Part shown: positions 1-5,412 of the stretch, one piece after another
How the letters are laid out: each line of letters begins with the position of its first letter
How positions within the stretch are numbered: the stretch's first letter is position 1
Assembly: GCA_946885545.1 (NCBI GenBank)
Contig: CAMPGP010000153.1
Span: forward strand, 1-5,412
Length of the DNA: 5,412 nucleotides
Direction: 5' to 3'
DNA from: an uncultured Altererythrobacter sp.
Lineage (GTDB): Bacteria > Pseudomonadota > Alphaproteobacteria > Sphingomonadales > Sphingomonadaceae
Position numbers and translations under genes: made by a program
The notes under the pieces: model-generated
What the model was told of the DNA's origin: nothing
Seen by the model: only the letters and a program-made list of their open reading frames with translations
Database searches by the model: none

Positions 1-2468
1 ATCGCAAGGATGCCGACCGGCTGACGCGCGACGCCGCCGAGGCGCTGGCGCGGCTTGAGAAGGATCTCGCTACGAACGAGAAGGCGCTCGCCGACGACGA
101 GGCGCGGCGCCCGGCGCGGGCGACGAAGCTGGAGGACCGCGAGCGTGCTGGACGGGCGGCGGAACTCGCGCTGGCCAAGGCGACCGCCGACCACGCCGGG
201 GTCGAGGCCGAATGGCGTGTCGCGGGCGCGGCGATCGAGCAGGCCGAAGCGCGGCTCGCACGGCTCGACGGCGAAGCGCGGCGGCAGGAGGAGGCGCGGC
301 GCGCGCTGTCCGAAGCGGGCGATCCAGAGGTGGCGGTAGCGGAGGCCAAGGCCGCCGCCGAGGAAGCTGCGCGCGAAGTGGCAAGACTGCGCGAAGGCCT
401 GGACGCTGATCGGGCGCGCAAGGATACGCTCCAGACGGCGCGCGACGATGCGGCGAGCGCGCTGGCCTCGGCGCGGGCCGAACTCGCCGGAGTCGAGCGC
501 GAGTGGAGCGCGCTCAAGCGCGACCGCGAGGCGCGCGAGCGGCAAGCGGCGGGGCGCAAGGGTCGGCCCGCGGCGCTCGACAAGGTGCGCGCGGCGAAGG
601 GATACGAGCGTGCTCTGGCGGCGGTGCTCGGACGCGATGCGAAGGCGCCGCTCGGCTCGGCGGAGGGCGACGGGCGTTTCTGGACCGGCGGCGCCGCGCC
701 TGCGAAAGTCTCGGACGCCCTCGCGGATCACGTTCCCCACTGCCCGCCCGAACTCGCGGCGCGGTTGGCGCTCGTCCACGTCGCCGAGAGCGACGACGGG
801 CGCGCGCTCGGCCCCGGCGAGTGGCTAGTCACGATCGACGGGCACTTGCGCCGGTGGGACGGGTTCGTCGCGCGCGGCGAAGGCGCGGCGGAGGCGGCGC
901 GGCTCGAGGCGGAGAACCGCTACGCCGAGTTGGAGGGCGAACTGGCCGCACTGCTTGGGGCGGTCGAAAGCGCCGAGGCGGCGCAGGCTGCGGCGCAGGA
1001 GGAACTGTCGGAATTGCAGCGCGCGCTGGTCGCGGCCGAGCGCGGGATTGCAGAGGCAGGCGAAGCCGAACGGCAGGCCTTGCGCGCGCTCGATCAGGCC
1101 GAAGCGGCGCGCGAGCGGCGCGCGGCGCGGCTGGCCGAGCTCGACGAAGCGGCGCGCGAGCTGGCCGAGCAGCGCACCCAGGCCAAGGCCGAGTTCTCCT
1201 CTGCGCGGGAGCGCAAGGCCGCCCTCCCCGATCCGGTGACCGGGCGCGCGACGCTCGAAGCCGCGCAGGCGAAGAACGAGGCGGCGCGCTCGGGTCAGCA
1301 GGCCGCCGCTGCCGAACTCGCCGCGCACGACCAGGCGCTGGCGGTGGCGCGCGAGGCGGCGGCGGCGCAGCGAAGCGACATGGCGAGCTGGCAGGCCCGC
1401 TCGGGCGAGGCCGCACTGCGGCTTTCGGGCATGGAGCGGCGCTTCGAGGAGATCGCCGAGGAGCGCGCGGTGTTCGCCGCCAAGCCCGCCGGCCTGATGC
1501 GCGAGATCGAGCAGGGCGACGCGGTGCGCGAGCGGCTCGGCAAGGATCTGGTGGCGGCCGAGGGCGCGGTCGCCGGGGCGCAAAGCGCTGCCGACGCCGC
1601 CGACCGCGCGTTCGCCGAAGCGAACGAAGCGCTGGCCAGTTCCCGCGAGACCCGTGCCGGTCTTGCCGCACGCGCGGAGAACGAGGAAGCGCGGCGCGGC
1701 GAGATGGCGCGGATTTCGGGCGAACGCTTCCAGTGCCCGCCCCCGCTCCTCGCCGGGCGGTTCGAATTCGACGAAGTGGCAGTCAGCGACTCGACCGCCG
1801 AGTCGGAGGAAATGGAGCGCCTCGTCGCCAGCCGCGAGCGGATCGGGCCGGTGAACCTCGTGGCTGCCGATGAACTCATGAAAATCGAGACCGAACACGG
1901 CTCGAACGCCGCCGAACAGGCCGAACTGGCCGACGCGGTACACCGACTGCGCGGCTCGATCGGTAGCTTGAACCGCGAAGGGCGCGAGCGGCTGCGCGCC
2001 GCGTTCGAGCAGGTCGACACGCACTTCCAGCGGTTGTTCACCCGCCTGTTCGAAGGCGGTCAGGCACACCTGGCGCTGATCGACAGCGACGACCCGCTCG
2101 AGGCCGGGCTGGAGATCTTCGCCCAGCCGCCGGGCAAGCGGCTGCAGTCGCTCACGCTGCTGTCGGGCGGCGAGCAGGCGCTGACCGCGATCGCGCTGAT
2201 CTTCGCCCTCTTCCTCACCAACCCCGCGCCGATCTGCGTGCTCGACGAAGTCGACGCCCCGCTCGACGACGCCAATATCGACCGCTTCTGCGATCTGCTC
2301 GACGCGATGGTGAAGGAAACCGCCACCCGCTACCTGATCGTCACCCACAACGCGGTGACCATGAGCCGCATGCACCGCCTGTTCGGCGTGACGATGATCG
2401 AGAAAGGAGTCAGCCGCCTCGTCAGCGTGGACCTGGGGGCGGCGGAGGAGTTGCTGGCGGCGGAGTAG
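1..2468 (+). CDS. smc: Chromosome segregation protein SMC, C-terminal 821 residues (5' end outside window)
   Basis: SMC is the ATPase core of the bacterial condensin (with ScpA and ScpB), which loads on DNA and organises and separates sister chromosomes. The frame is open from base 3 to the TAG at 2466-2468, so the gene enters from the left; GTG at 330 is only an internal codon. Numbering from the codon at base 3: residues 1-185 are Ala/Glu/Arg-rich coiled coil; about 187-294 form the hinge (GYERALAAVLG near its start, LRRWDGF near its end); about 296-565 are the returning coiled coil. The C-terminal head has RIGPVNL (613-619), the ABC signature LSGGEQ (720-725), Walker B CVLDEVDAP with D748/E749, and the H-loop VTHN with H782. 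The N-terminal head with Walker A is outside the window, roughly 300 residues given a usual length near 1150. No frameshift or missing catalytic residue is seen in this part. The hinge looks shorter than in Bacillus SMC. Rad50/SbcC is excluded because there is no CxxC zinc hook. Confidence 0.97.
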   Translation, partial: RKDADRLTRDAAEALARLEKDLATNEKALADDEARRPARATKLEDRERAGRAAELALAKATADHAGVEAEWRVAGAAIEQAEARLARLDGEARRQEEARRALSEAGDPEVAVAEAKAAAEEAAREVARLREGLDADRARKDTLQTARDDAASALASARAELAGVEREWSALKRDREARERQAAGRKGRPAALDKVRAAKGYERALAAVLGRDAKAPLGSAEGDGRFWTGGAAPAKVSDALADHVPHCPPELAARLALVHVAESDDGRALGPGEWLVTIDGHLRRWDGFVARGEGAAEAARLEAENRYAELEGELAALLGAVESAEAAQAAAQEELSELQRALVAAERGIAEAGEAERQALRALDQAEAARERRAARLAELDEAARELAEQRTQAKAEFSSARERKAALPDPVTGRATLEAAQAKNEAARSGQQAAAAELAAHDQALAVAREAAAAQRSDMASWQARSGEAALRLSGMERRFEEIAEERAVFAAKPAGLMREIEQGDAVRERLGKDLVAAEGAVAGAQSAADAADRAFAEANEALASSRETRAGLAARAENEEARRGEMARISGERFQCPPPLLAGRFEFDEVAVSDSTAESEEMERLVASRERIGPVNLVAADELMKIETEHGSNAAEQAELADAVHRLRGSIGSLNREGRERLRAAFEQVDTHFQRLFTRLFEGGQAHLALIDSDDPLEAGLEIFAQPPGKRLQSLTLLSGGEQALTAIALIFALFLTNPAPICVLDEVDAPLDDANIDRFCDLLDAMVKETATRYLIVTHNAVTMSRMHRLFGVTMIEKGVSRLVSVDLGAAEELLAAE

Positions 2469-2510
2469 CCGTGATAGACTTCCACGGCGGTCGCGCCACT
2501 ATTTCCCGAT

Positions 2511-2516
2511 GGAAGG
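2511..2516 (+). promoter_or_regulatory. Ribosome binding site GGAAGG deciding the start at 2524
   Basis: GGAAGG lies 7 bases before ATG 2524. The upstream in-frame ATG at 2509 overlaps this motif and has only a pyrimidine-rich stretch (CACTATTTCCC) before it, so 2524 is the better start. Confidence 0.6.
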
Positions 2517-2523
2517 CGAGGCG

Positions 2524-2910
2524 ATGCTGACCATTCTCGATAGCGCCGACGATGTCGTCGCGGTCCACGTAAGCGGCACGATCGGCGAGAACGATCTCGA
2601 TGCCGTGATGGACCGGCTCGAGGCGGTGATGGCCGCACACGACAGGGTTCACGTGTTCGTCGAGACGCAGGGGATCAAGGGCATCAGCCTTGCGGGTCTG
2701 CCGTCCTACATCGCCCGGACCCTGCCCCTGTTCGAGAAGCTTGGCCGCTTCGGACGGGTCGCGGTGGTCGCGGACCAGGCCTGGGTCCGCGCCGGCACCC
2801 GAATCGAGAGCGCGCTGCTGCCGAACATTTCGTATCACACCCATTCACCCGCGGAGCGCGATGCCGCATGGCGTTGGGTCAACAATGGCAGCGACCAGCC
2901 GGAACAGTGA
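2524..2910 (+). CDS. SpoIIAA-like (STAS/SEC14-type fold) protein of unknown function
   Basis: This is a 128-residue soluble protein, starting MLTILDS, with no signal peptide or membrane segment. Its pattern of alternating strands and helices (VVAVHVSGTI, then a helix around 23-38, VHVFVET at 42-48, RVAVVAD at 78-84), the motif ADQAWVR (83-89) and the C-terminal helix ERDAAWRWV (111-119) match what I know as the SpoIIAA-like family (Pfam SpoIIAA-like, formerly DUF3478). True SpoIIAA anti-anti-sigma factors carry an Asp-Ser-Ser phosphorylation motif; the equivalent loop here reads GISLAGL, so partner switching by that serine is doubtful. No anti-sigma kinase gene is nearby. It sits 55 bases after smc on the same strand, with no clear terminator between them, so read-through from smc is possible. 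ATG 2509 (133 residues) is the alternative start. The family assignment is fairly sure; the function is unknown. Confidence 0.85.
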   Translation: MLTILDSADDVVAVHVSGTIGENDLDAVMDRLEAVMAAHDRVHVFVETQGIKGISLAGLPSYIARTLPLFEKLGRFGRVAVVADQAWVRAGTRIESALLPNISYHTHSPAERDAAWRWVNNGSDQPEQ

Positions 2911-2948
2911 TGCGCAAGCGCCGGTTCCGCGCCGATGCACTGAAGTAG

Positions 2949-3317
2949 TCAGGCGGCGAGCGCCGCGGCGAGCCTTGCACGGATTGCCTTCAGGCGCGGA
3001 AGCACCTCGTCACCGTCGGAAGCAGCGCCGCTTACGCGCTCTGCGCGCGCCGCAGTCGAGCCGCCGCCCTTCAGCGCCGCGAGGGCGCCCTTGAGCGTGT
3101 AGCCTTCGCGGTTCACCAGCCGGTCGATGCGTTCGACCAGCGCGACGTCTTCGGTGCGATAGTAGCGCCGGCCGCCGCTGCGCTTCAGTGGTTGCAGCAT
3201 CGGGATCTGCTGTTCCCAATAGCGCAGCTCGTGCGGCTTGATGCCGAGCGCCTGGCCGAGTTCGCCGATGGTCCTGAGAGCGCCTTCGTCCTTCCCATCG
3301 TCGAAATCGGCCGTCAT
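2949..3317 (-). CDS. Small MerR-family transcriptional regulator, no effector domain
   Basis: A 122-residue DNA-binding protein. Residues 15-38 (LRTIGELGQALGIKPHELRYWEQQ) form the winged helix-turn-helix of MerR proteins, with the usual LRYWE sequence. Residues 47-61 (RSGGRRYYRTEDVAL) are the wing, and 62-84 contain the second helical pair with GYTLKGALAALKG. Classical MerR proteins then carry a long dimerisation helix and a metal- or drug-binding part. Here the remaining 38 residues are Ala/Arg-rich, and the whole protein lacks cysteine, so metal sensing in the MerR/CueR manner is unlikely. It starts 4 bases after the ihfA stop, with its ribosome binding site overlapping the end of ihfA, so the two are almost certainly cotranscribed. 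From memory, a regulator of this type follows ihfA in many alphaproteobacteria; its targets are not known to me. The family call is firm; role and ligand are open. Confidence 0.93.
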   Translation of the reverse strand: MTADFDDGKDEGALRTIGELGQALGIKPHELRYWEQQIPMLQPLKRSGGRRYYRTEDVALVERIDRLVNREGYTLKGALAALKGGGSTAARAERVSGAASDGDEVLPRLKAIRARLAAALAA

Positions 3318-3321
3318 CGCC

Positions 3322-3627
3322 CTACTCCTGCGCTATGCGTTCCTTGAGCAACTGGCTCGCCCGGAAGGTCATGACCCGCCGCGGCGTGATCGGTACTTCC
3401 ACACCCGTCTTCGGGTTGCGGCCGATCCGTTCCTGCTTGTCGCGCAGCACGAAGCTGCCGAACCCGGAGATCTTGACGTTTTCGCCATTGGCCATCGCCT
3501 CGCACATATGTGCGAGAATCGATTCGACCAGATCGAGCGATTCCGCCCTGGAAAGACCCATCTTGCGATTGATCGTTTCCGCCAGATCCGCGCGAGTCAG
3601 CGTGCCCACCGTACGCATCATGCGCAT
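3322..3627 (-). CDS. ihfA: Integration host factor subunit alpha
   Basis: IHF-alpha pairs with IHF-beta (gene not in the window) to bind specific sites in the minor groove and bend DNA by about a half turn, acting in transcription, replication and site-specific recombination. The 101-residue protein has the HU/IHF fold in order: helices with [18 protein letters not shown] (10-27), the LVESILAHM helix (33-41), [12 protein letters not shown] (48-59), the beta-arm motif RNPKTG with intercalating Pro72 (70-75), and [17 protein letters not shown] (82-98). The TLTRADLAE opening and FRASQ(L/V)(L/M)K end favour the alpha subunit over HU or beta, and the position after fabH supports it. The start is chosen because GGAGGAG ends 2 bases before ATG 3627. 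In-frame ATGs at 3621 and 3618 would give 99 or 98 residues and are real alternatives. The open frame continues upstream to 3801, but that part antisenses nothing known, overlaps the end of fabH and lacks IHF homology. Confidence 0.96.
   Translation of the reverse strand: MRMMRTVGTLTRADLAETINRKMGLSRAESLDLVESILAHMCEAMANGENVKISGFGSFVLRDKQERIGRNPKTGVEVPITPRRVMTFRASQLLKERIAQE
3325..3329 (-). promoter_or_regulatory. Ribosome binding site AGGAG of the MerR-family gene
   Basis: AGGAG (minus strand) lies 7 bases before the ATG at 3317-3315. It overlaps the last two sense codons of ihfA, just before the TAG at 3324-3322, which suits translational coupling. Confidence 0.7.
3499..3525. repeat. Two abutting perfect palindromes inside ihfA
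   Basis: Bases 3499-3516 read CTCGCACATATGTGCGAG, identical to their reverse complement (18 bp). Bases 3516-3525 read GAATCGATTC, a second perfect palindrome (10 bp), sharing one base with the first. The 18-mer is exactly in codon phase in ihfA (Leu-Ala-His-Met-Cys-Glu, residues 38-43). In RNA it could fold as a 7-bp stem with loop AUAU. No U-run follows it, so it is not a standard terminator. Its function is unknown. Confidence 0.8.
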
Positions 3628-3629
3628 TA

Positions 3630-3636
3630 CTCCTCC
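3630..3636 (-). promoter_or_regulatory. Ribosome binding site GGAGGAG of ihfA
   Basis: GGAGGAG on the minus strand precedes a ladder of three in-frame ATG codons (3627, 3621, 3618). The GGAGG core is 4 bases from the first, 10 from the second and 13 from the third, so the motif supports either of the first two without deciding between them. Confidence 0.75.
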
Positions 3637-3654
3637 ATCGCGACCCGATTTTGG

Positions 3655-3660
3655 ATTATA
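3655..3660 (-). promoter_or_regulatory. Probable -10 element (TATAAT) of an ihfA-merR promoter
   Basis: The fabH-ihfA spacer is visibly richer in A/T than the rest of the window and holds an exact TATAAT on the minus strand, predicting transcription from about 3648 and a leader of some 20 bases that just contains the ihfA ribosome binding site. At 17-bp spacing the -35 hexamer would be CAAATA, a poor match, and there is no extended -10 TG. A closer TCGACA (3687-3682) is 21 bp away, which is too far for a standard sigma-70 promoter. If real, the promoter may need an activator. It would let ihfA-merR be expressed apart from plsX-fabH. Confidence 0.5.
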
Positions 3661-3680
3661 CCCGGTTGTCTTACAGGTAT

Positions 3681-3719
3681 TTGTCGATTTCGCAATGCGT
3701 TGACGGCGGTTTTCGACAA
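3681..3719. promoter_or_regulatory. 7-bp inverted repeat TTGTCGA-N25-TCGACAA, possible operator
   Basis: TTGTCGA at 3681-3687 and TCGACAA at 3713-3719 are exact inverted copies, with centres 32 bp apart, about three helical turns. A further TTGTC lies at 3666-3670. Relative to a start predicted at 3648, the near arm covers about -33 to -39 and the far arm about -65 to -71. That placement would suit a regulator bound over the weak -35 region. No known operator is matched; chance is possible. Confidence 0.25.
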
Positions 3720-3739
3720 TCCGTCTACATCCGTGGACG

Positions 3740-4705
3740 TCAAAGGCGGACCAGACTCGCACCCCAGGTGAAGCCGCCACCCATCGCTTCGAACATGACA
3801 AGATCGCCGGGCTTTATCCGCCCGTCCTTGACCCCCACGTCGAACGCGAGGGGTACCGAAGCGGCCGAGGTGTTGGCATGGCGATCGACCGTGACGATGA
3901 CCTTCTCCGCCGGCAATCCGAGCTTGCGCGCGGTGGCATCGAGAATGCGGGCGTTGGCCTGGTGCGGCACGACCCAGTCGAGGTCCGAAGGCTTGTAGCC
4001 GACCTCCGCCAGCGTGGCTTCCAGCACCGAGGCGAGGTTGACCACCGCGTGGCGGAACACCTCGCGTCCGCGCATGCGCAGGTGGCCGACGGTCTGCGTG
4101 GTCGACGGGCCGCCGTCCACGTAGAGCAACTCGTTGTGCTCCCCATCGGCGTGGAGCTTGCAAGCGAGAATACCGGGACCATCGTCCGCAACATCCTGCG
4201 CCTCGAGCACGATCGCGCCCGCGCCGTCGCCGAAGAGGACGCAGGTGGTGCGGTCTTCCCAGTCGAGGATGCGGCTGAAGGTTTCGGCGCCGATCACCAG
4301 CGCGCGCTTCGCCATGCCGGTGCGAAGCATCGAATCGGCGCTCGCGAGCGCGTAGAGGAAGCCGGAGCAGACCGCCGCGACATCGAATGCGATGCCGCCA
4401 TTGCAGCCCAGCGCGTGCTGGACGATGGTCGCCGTCGCCGGAAAGGTCTGGTCGGGCGTGGCGGTCGCCAGCACGATCAGGTCGATGTCGTTCGGGCCCA
4501 GCCCCGCCGCGTCGAGCGCCTTGCGCGCGGCTTCGGTTGCGAGGGTCGAGGTCGTCTCGTCCGGTTCGGCGATGTAGCGCTGGCGGATGCCGGTGCGCTC
4601 GACGATCCATTCGTCGCTGGTATCGACCTTCGCGGCAAGCTCCGCGTTGCTCACCACGGTGCGCGGGAGCGCGGAGCCGCTGCCCTTGACGACGGAGCGG
4701 ATCAC
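3740..4705 (-). CDS. fabH: Beta-ketoacyl-[ACP] synthase III (KAS III)
   Basis: FabH starts type II fatty-acid synthesis in the cytoplasm by condensing acetyl-CoA (or another short acyl-CoA) with malonyl-ACP to give acetoacetyl-ACP and CO2. The 321 residues match the usual length (E. coli 317). The catalytic triad is complete: Cys113 in AAVCSGF, His248 in VVPHQAN, and Asn278 in RHANTSAAS. Other family landmarks are [14 protein letters not shown] (30-43), [11 protein letters not shown] (158-168) and the C-terminal [11 protein letters not shown] (309-319). The start is GTG at 4705-4703, whose last two bases belong to the plsX stop TGA (4704-4702): a 4-base GTGA overlap, so the two are translationally coupled. 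A GGGGA seven bases upstream, inside plsX, is a plausible ribosome binding site. The [10 protein letters not shown] opening is where KAS III proteins normally begin. The KAS I/II enzymes are excluded by the Cys-His-Asn rather than Cys-His-His triad. Confidence 0.98.
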   Translation of the reverse strand: MIRSVVKGSGSALPRTVVSNAELAAKVDTSDEWIVERTGIRQRYIAEPDETTSTLATEAARKALDAAGLGPNDIDLIVLATATPDQTFPATATIVQHALGCNGGIAFDVAAVCSGFLYALASADSMLRTGMAKRALVIGAETFSRILDWEDRTTCVLFGDGAGAIVLEAQDVADDGPGILACKLHADGEHNELLYVDGGPSTTQTVGHLRMRGREVFRHAVVNLASVLEATLAEVGYKPSDLDWVVPHQANARILDATARKLGLPAEKVIVTVDRHANTSAASVPLAFDVGVKDGRIKPGDLVMFEAMGGGFTWGASLVRL

Positions 4706-5412
4706 TTGGCGTCCCCGTTGGTATGGCTTACCCGCAGCTTCGCTTCGCCGAGCGCGGCCAGATCGGCGCTGATCCGGTGCGTCAGATCGTCTTCCAGCAG
4801 GCGCGCCGCGACCGTGACGGCGTTGGCGACGCCGAGGGCATTGGCGCTGCCGTGGCTCTTCACCACGACGCCGTTGAGGCCAAGGAAGACCGCGCCGTTG
4901 TGGTTGTTGGGGTCGAGATGGTGGCGCAGCAGCTCGGTCGCGGGGCGCGAGACGAGGAAGCCGATCTTCGAGCGGACCGAGCTGGTGAAGGCGCGCCGCA
5001 ACAGGTCGGTTACGAAGCGCGCGGTGCCTTCGATCGCCTTGAGCGCGATGTTGCCGGAAAACCCGTCGGTCACCACCACGTCGACTTCGCCGCGGTTGAT
5101 CTTGTCGCTTTCGACAAACCCGTCGAACGACAGCGCGAGGCCGGTGGCGGCCTGGAGCTGCGCGGCGGCGAGGCGCAGCGCGTCGGTGCCCTTGGTTTCC
5201 TCGGTGCCGATGTTGAGCAGGCGCACGCGCGGTATTTCGAGGCCGGTGACGATGCGCGAATAGGCCGCGCCCATGATCGCGAACTGGACGAGGTTGCGCG
5301 CGTCGGCCTCGGTATTGGCGCCGAGATCGAGCATGATGACGTCGTTGTCGCCCAGCGTGGGCATGAGCGCGGCAAGCGCCGGGCGATCGATGCCCGGAAG
5401 CGTGCGCAGCGC
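4702..5412 (-). CDS. plsX: Phosphate acyltransferase PlsX, C-terminal 236 residues (5' end outside window)
   Basis: PlsX converts acyl-ACP and inorganic phosphate to acyl-phosphate, the acyl donor used by PlsY to acylate glycerol-3-phosphate at the start of phospholipid synthesis; it is a peripheral membrane enzyme. The frame is open from the right window edge to TGA at 4704-4702; the Met codon at 5364 is internal, since the upstream codons ([17 protein letters not shown]) fit the family. In this fragment, [11 protein letters not shown] is at 65-75, [10 protein letters not shown] at 112-121, [12 protein letters not shown] at 170-181 and VVVKSHGSA at 182-190, all family hallmarks. About 110 N-terminal residues are missing, given a usual length near 350. 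No frameshift is seen. It is the first visible gene of the minus-strand operon and overlaps fabH by 4 bases, linking phospholipid acylation to chain initiation. The operon promoter must lie beyond 5412. Confidence 0.97.
   Translation of the reverse strand, partial: ALRTLPGIDRPALAALMPTLGDNDVIMLDLGANTEADARNLVQFAIMGAAYSRIVTGLEIPRVRLLNIGTEETKGTDALRLAAAQLQAATGLALSFDGFVESDKINRGEVDVVVTDGFSGNIALKAIEGTARFVTDLLRRAFTSSVRSKIGFLVSRPATELLRHHLDPNNHNGAVFLGLNGVVVKSHGSANALGVANAVTVAARLLEDDLTHRISADLAALGEAKLRVSHTNGDAK

Noticed and set aside
503..1873. Long plus-strand frame overlapping smc in another phase
   Set aside because: It is an Arg/Gly/Ala-only shadow of the SMC coding sequence. The smc frame holds all the conserved motifs.
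825..2375. Long open frame (over 500 codons) on the minus strand opposite smc
   Set aside because: Its translation is low-complexity Arg/Leu/Gly-rich antisense of the SMC coiled coil and head, with no recognisable domain. High GC content makes stop codons rare in the other frames.
2468..2488. Inverted repeat GCCGTG / CACGGC directly after the smc stop, as a terminator
   Set aside because: The stem is only 6 bp with a 9-base loop, and no T-run follows. It is too weak to call.
2911..2948. A tRNA or small RNA gene between the convergent genes
   Set aside because: Only 38 bases are available, and no cloverleaf or strong hairpin is present.
3628..3739. IHF binding site (WATCAANNNNTTR) in the ihfA leader
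   Set aside because: The best candidate, around AATCGACAAATAC on the minus strand, mismatches in both conserved blocks.
3238..3771. 177-codon plus-strand frame opposite merR and ihfA
   Set aside because: Antisense shadow. Its LAHMCE segment mirrors IHF-alpha only because the palindrome at 3499-3516 is in codon phase on both strands.
3628..3801. Longer ihfA start giving 159 residues
   Set aside because: The extra 58 residues overlap the end of fabH, include the TATAAT region and have no IHF homology. The strong ribosome binding site is at 3630-3636.
3878..5263. 461-codon plus-strand frame opposite fabH and plsX
   Set aside because: It runs antisense to two genes with complete family motifs, has no domain of its own, and shows the composition of a complementary-strand shadow.

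Overview
The window is a strongly GC-rich, gene-dense piece of a bacterial chromosome. It looks alphaproteobacterial, most likely Sphingomonadales (Erythrobacter/Sphingomonas-like). The main reasons are the gene order plsX-fabH-ihfA-merR, which I recall as a conserved alphaproteobacterial arrangement, the character of the IHF-alpha and PlsX sequences, and the third-position G/C bias with long spurious open frames on the opposite strand. No BLAST or phylogeny was run, so the placement is from recognition only.

Layout, plus strand. Positions 1-2468 hold the C-terminal part (821 codons) of the chromosome-condensation ATPase SMC: coiled coil, a compact hinge, returning coiled coil and the C-terminal ATPase head. 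Its start lies before the window. After 55 bases comes a 128-residue SpoIIAA/STAS-like protein (2524-2910) of unknown role.

Layout, minus strand, converging on the above with only 38 bases between stop codons. In transcription order from the right edge: plsX (5412-4702, start outside the window), fabH (4705-3740, GTG start overlapping the plsX stop), a 112-base spacer with a probable internal promoter, ihfA (3627-3322), and 4 bases later a small MerR-family regulator (3317-2949). PlsX makes acyl-phosphate for phosphatidic-acid synthesis and FabH starts fatty-acid chains, so the first two genes form a lipid-initiation pair. IHF-alpha is a DNA-bending nucleoid protein. The MerR protein has a DNA-binding domain but no visible effector domain.

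There is no gene-free stretch over 300 bases, and no tRNA, rRNA, CRISPR array, insertion sequence or phage gene was seen. This is core chromosome. I did not find a new multi-gene system. The signals worth a second look are small: an 18-bp perfect, codon-phased palindrome abutting GAATCGATTC inside ihfA, a consensus TATAAT with an upstream 7-bp dyad before ihfA, a compact SMC hinge, and two uncharacterised small proteins.
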